Of a DNA stretch of 36,678 nucleotides, positions 35,611 through 36,678 are shown piece after piece (the stretch's first letter is position 1; each line of letters begins with the position of its first letter). The translations under genes were made by a program, and so were the position numbers. The DNA comes from Lentisphaeria bacterium (GTDB lineage: Bacteria > Verrucomicrobiota > Lentisphaeria > Victivallales > UBA1829). Below the pieces are notes generated by a model that ran no database searches, was not told where the DNA came from, and saw only the letters and a list, made by a program, of their open reading frames with translations. The DNA lies in assembly GCA_017503545.1 (NCBI GenBank), contig JAFVSW010000014.1, positions 1 to 36,678 on the forward strand, written 5' to 3'.

Positions 35611-36441
35611 CTACCGTTTTTTGCACAAATGAGGCAATTTCAAAAGTTTTGCGCACAAAAGTTGACAGATCATTTCCGAACGCCTTTTTATAATCGTTTC
35701 CGTTTGCGCCAGATATTGTTCTGCATCACGAAAATATTGTTCCCGGTCCTGCTCGTTCTTCCAATGATAATTCATGGAAAATATTTGCTTCGGCTGGCCG
35801 TTTTCTCCACAATAATCCATTAAAAGCAACCCGTCGGCAAAATCGGCAAATCCTTTTTCTGAACGGAATTTCCGGAAACAGAAATCGTTGCTCTTTACCA
35901 GTTCCACCAGCCGTGTATCCTGTTTTCCGATACCGGTCAGAACTTGATACAGTTCCAGCAAAAAACAATCAAAAAAATCATGCCATTGATTGGTCCCTCT
36001 GTATAAATTCATTGTCGTACCACCCGTATAATAGTTGGGCAACACAACATAATTTCCGACAGAAGAACAAAGTTTTGAAAAATTCCGCACCTTTTCCCGC
36101 AATTCTTCCGATGGGCCATATTTTTCCAGTCCCGCAAAAAAACCGGGCCGCCCTTCCAACTCTCTGCCGAACATGGTATGGAACGTATTCATCGTATCCC
36201 CCCTGTATTGACGCCGGTATCCGAAATTATTCATGGAAAGACCGGGCAGAAGTTCGCCCCATAATACGACATAAATCGCGCGCATGATTTCCGTATCATC
36301 ACAATCAAAATACCGTTGCGGACAGCCGAATTTTTCAGAATCTTCCAATGTTCTGAAATCGAATGTTGTAATGTTGTTCACATCTCCGGACAATTTTTCC
36401 GCGATAAAATCTTTGATCAATTGAATTGCAGTGTCTTCCAT
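35611..36441 (-). CDS. Conserved-looking protein of unknown function
   Basis: A 276-residue soluble protein without signal peptide or membrane segment. It is rich in aromatic and acidic residues, e.g. FGCPQRYFDCDDTEIMRAIY, NNFGYRRQYRGDTMNTFHTM and NYVVLPNYYTGGTTMNLYRG. I recognise no family. AGGAG lies 7 bases ahead of the ATG, so the start is well supported. The last residues (KLLKLPHLCKKR) are encoded by a terminal repeat of the MITE-like element and the DNA beyond it, so the original C-terminus may have been replaced. Confidence 0.7.
   Translation of the reverse strand: MEDTAIQLIKDFIAEKLSGDVNNITTFDFRTLEDSEKFGCPQRYFDCDDTEIMRAIYVVLWGELLPGLSMNNFGYRRQYRGDTMNTFHTMFGRELEGRPGFFAGLEKYGPSEELREKVRNFSKLCSSVGNYVVLPNYYTGGTTMNLYRGTNQWHDFFDCFLLELYQVLTGIGKQDTRLVELVKSNDFCFRKFRSEKGFADFADGLLLMDYCGENGQPKQIFSMNYHWKNEQDREQYFRDAEQYLAQTETIIKRRSEMICQLLCAKLLKLPHLCKKR
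35631..35647 (+). repeat. Lone terminal repeat inside the 3' end of the last gene
   Basis: gaggcaatttcaaaagt is the exact complement of the right end of the two complete MITE-like elements. It is read in frame by the minus-strand gene and encodes part of its C-terminal tail. No second end is found nearby. Confidence 0.65.
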
Positions 36442-36678
36442 ATTTATCTCCTGTGATTTGTTTGCTATTGCAAATAATATACATTGCGATACCAGACACC
36501 TAATGTCCGGAATCCTTATTTTTCTCCAATTTTTTTATGGTTCTTCGACGGTTTGTACCACAATTATGCTCAAAAATATATAATAAACAAATACAGAATG
36601 TAGAATCGACCTGTTTTACACGTAAAATAAGTATAAACCTTAACGTCCAGACAAACTTGGATTTGCCGATAGACAAGC
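36442..36678. other. Right-end intergenic region
   Basis: No gene is visible. Two dyads may be regulatory: tttgc tatt gcaaa (about 36460-36472) just upstream of the last gene, and TTTTAC ac GTAAAA (36614-36627). A weak rightward promoter-like pair TTGTAC (36553-36558) and TATATA (36577-36582) may serve a gene beyond the edge. Confidence 0.3.

Noticed and set aside
36484..36510. Imperfect dyad ccagacacctaatgtccgg upstream of the last gene
   Set aside because: The pairing is short and mismatched and no -35 box is placed sensibly beside it, so I do not call it an operator.

Overview
The window looks like chromosomal DNA of a gut-type Lentisphaerota bacterium (Victivallis-like), though this is inferred from gene content and I could run no search. 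The clues are a pseudopilin of the FTLIELLV / H-X9-DG type placed between a GntR/LacI-type regulator and secreted glycosidase-like proteins, many carbohydrate genes, moderate GC with AT-rich intergenic DNA, and a gyrB of the long Gram-negative type.

Layout. 1-730 appears to be the promoter and leader region of a ribosomal RNA operon that runs leftward out of the window: a boxA-like leader and three tandem minus-strand promoters with the same 16-bp spacing. 1119-10104 is a rightward glycan-use operon: regulator, pseudopilin, small discoidin-like secreted protein, two large secreted DUF4091/GH123-like proteins and a GH36-like alpha-galactosidase, closed by a hairpin terminator. 10240-10454 is a palindromic MITE-like element, followed by a lipoprotein, a glyoxalase and a MATE exporter. 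12760-15757 (minus) holds a membrane protein with a degenerate spermidine-synthase-like domain and a LysM lipoprotein. 16067-17304 holds a BamE-like lipoprotein and a membrane-anchored protein. 17317-24496 (minus) is mostly housekeeping: a thioredoxin-like protein, then a tight cluster DJ-1/PfpI, coaB, nadK, SpoU methylase and DEAD helicase with 4-base stop/start overlaps, then a second SpoU methylase, a TPR-like membrane protein and an isochorismatase-family hydrolase.

24722-27724 is a 1000-residue protein of unknown function, followed by gyrB and a Cof-type HAD phosphatase. 31323-32983 (minus) is an overlapping nagB-nagA pair for amino-sugar catabolism with a clear promoter. 33308-33471 is a second copy of the MITE-like element, just upstream of a GH16-like enzyme without signal peptide that overlaps an MFS transporter gene. 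The last gene (35611-36441, minus) is unrecognised, and its 3' end lies in a lone terminal repeat of the same element.

The least ordinary items are the palindromic insertion that duplicates the pseudopilin cleavage motif in frame, the MITE-like family with 4-bp target duplications, and the triple rRNA promoter array.
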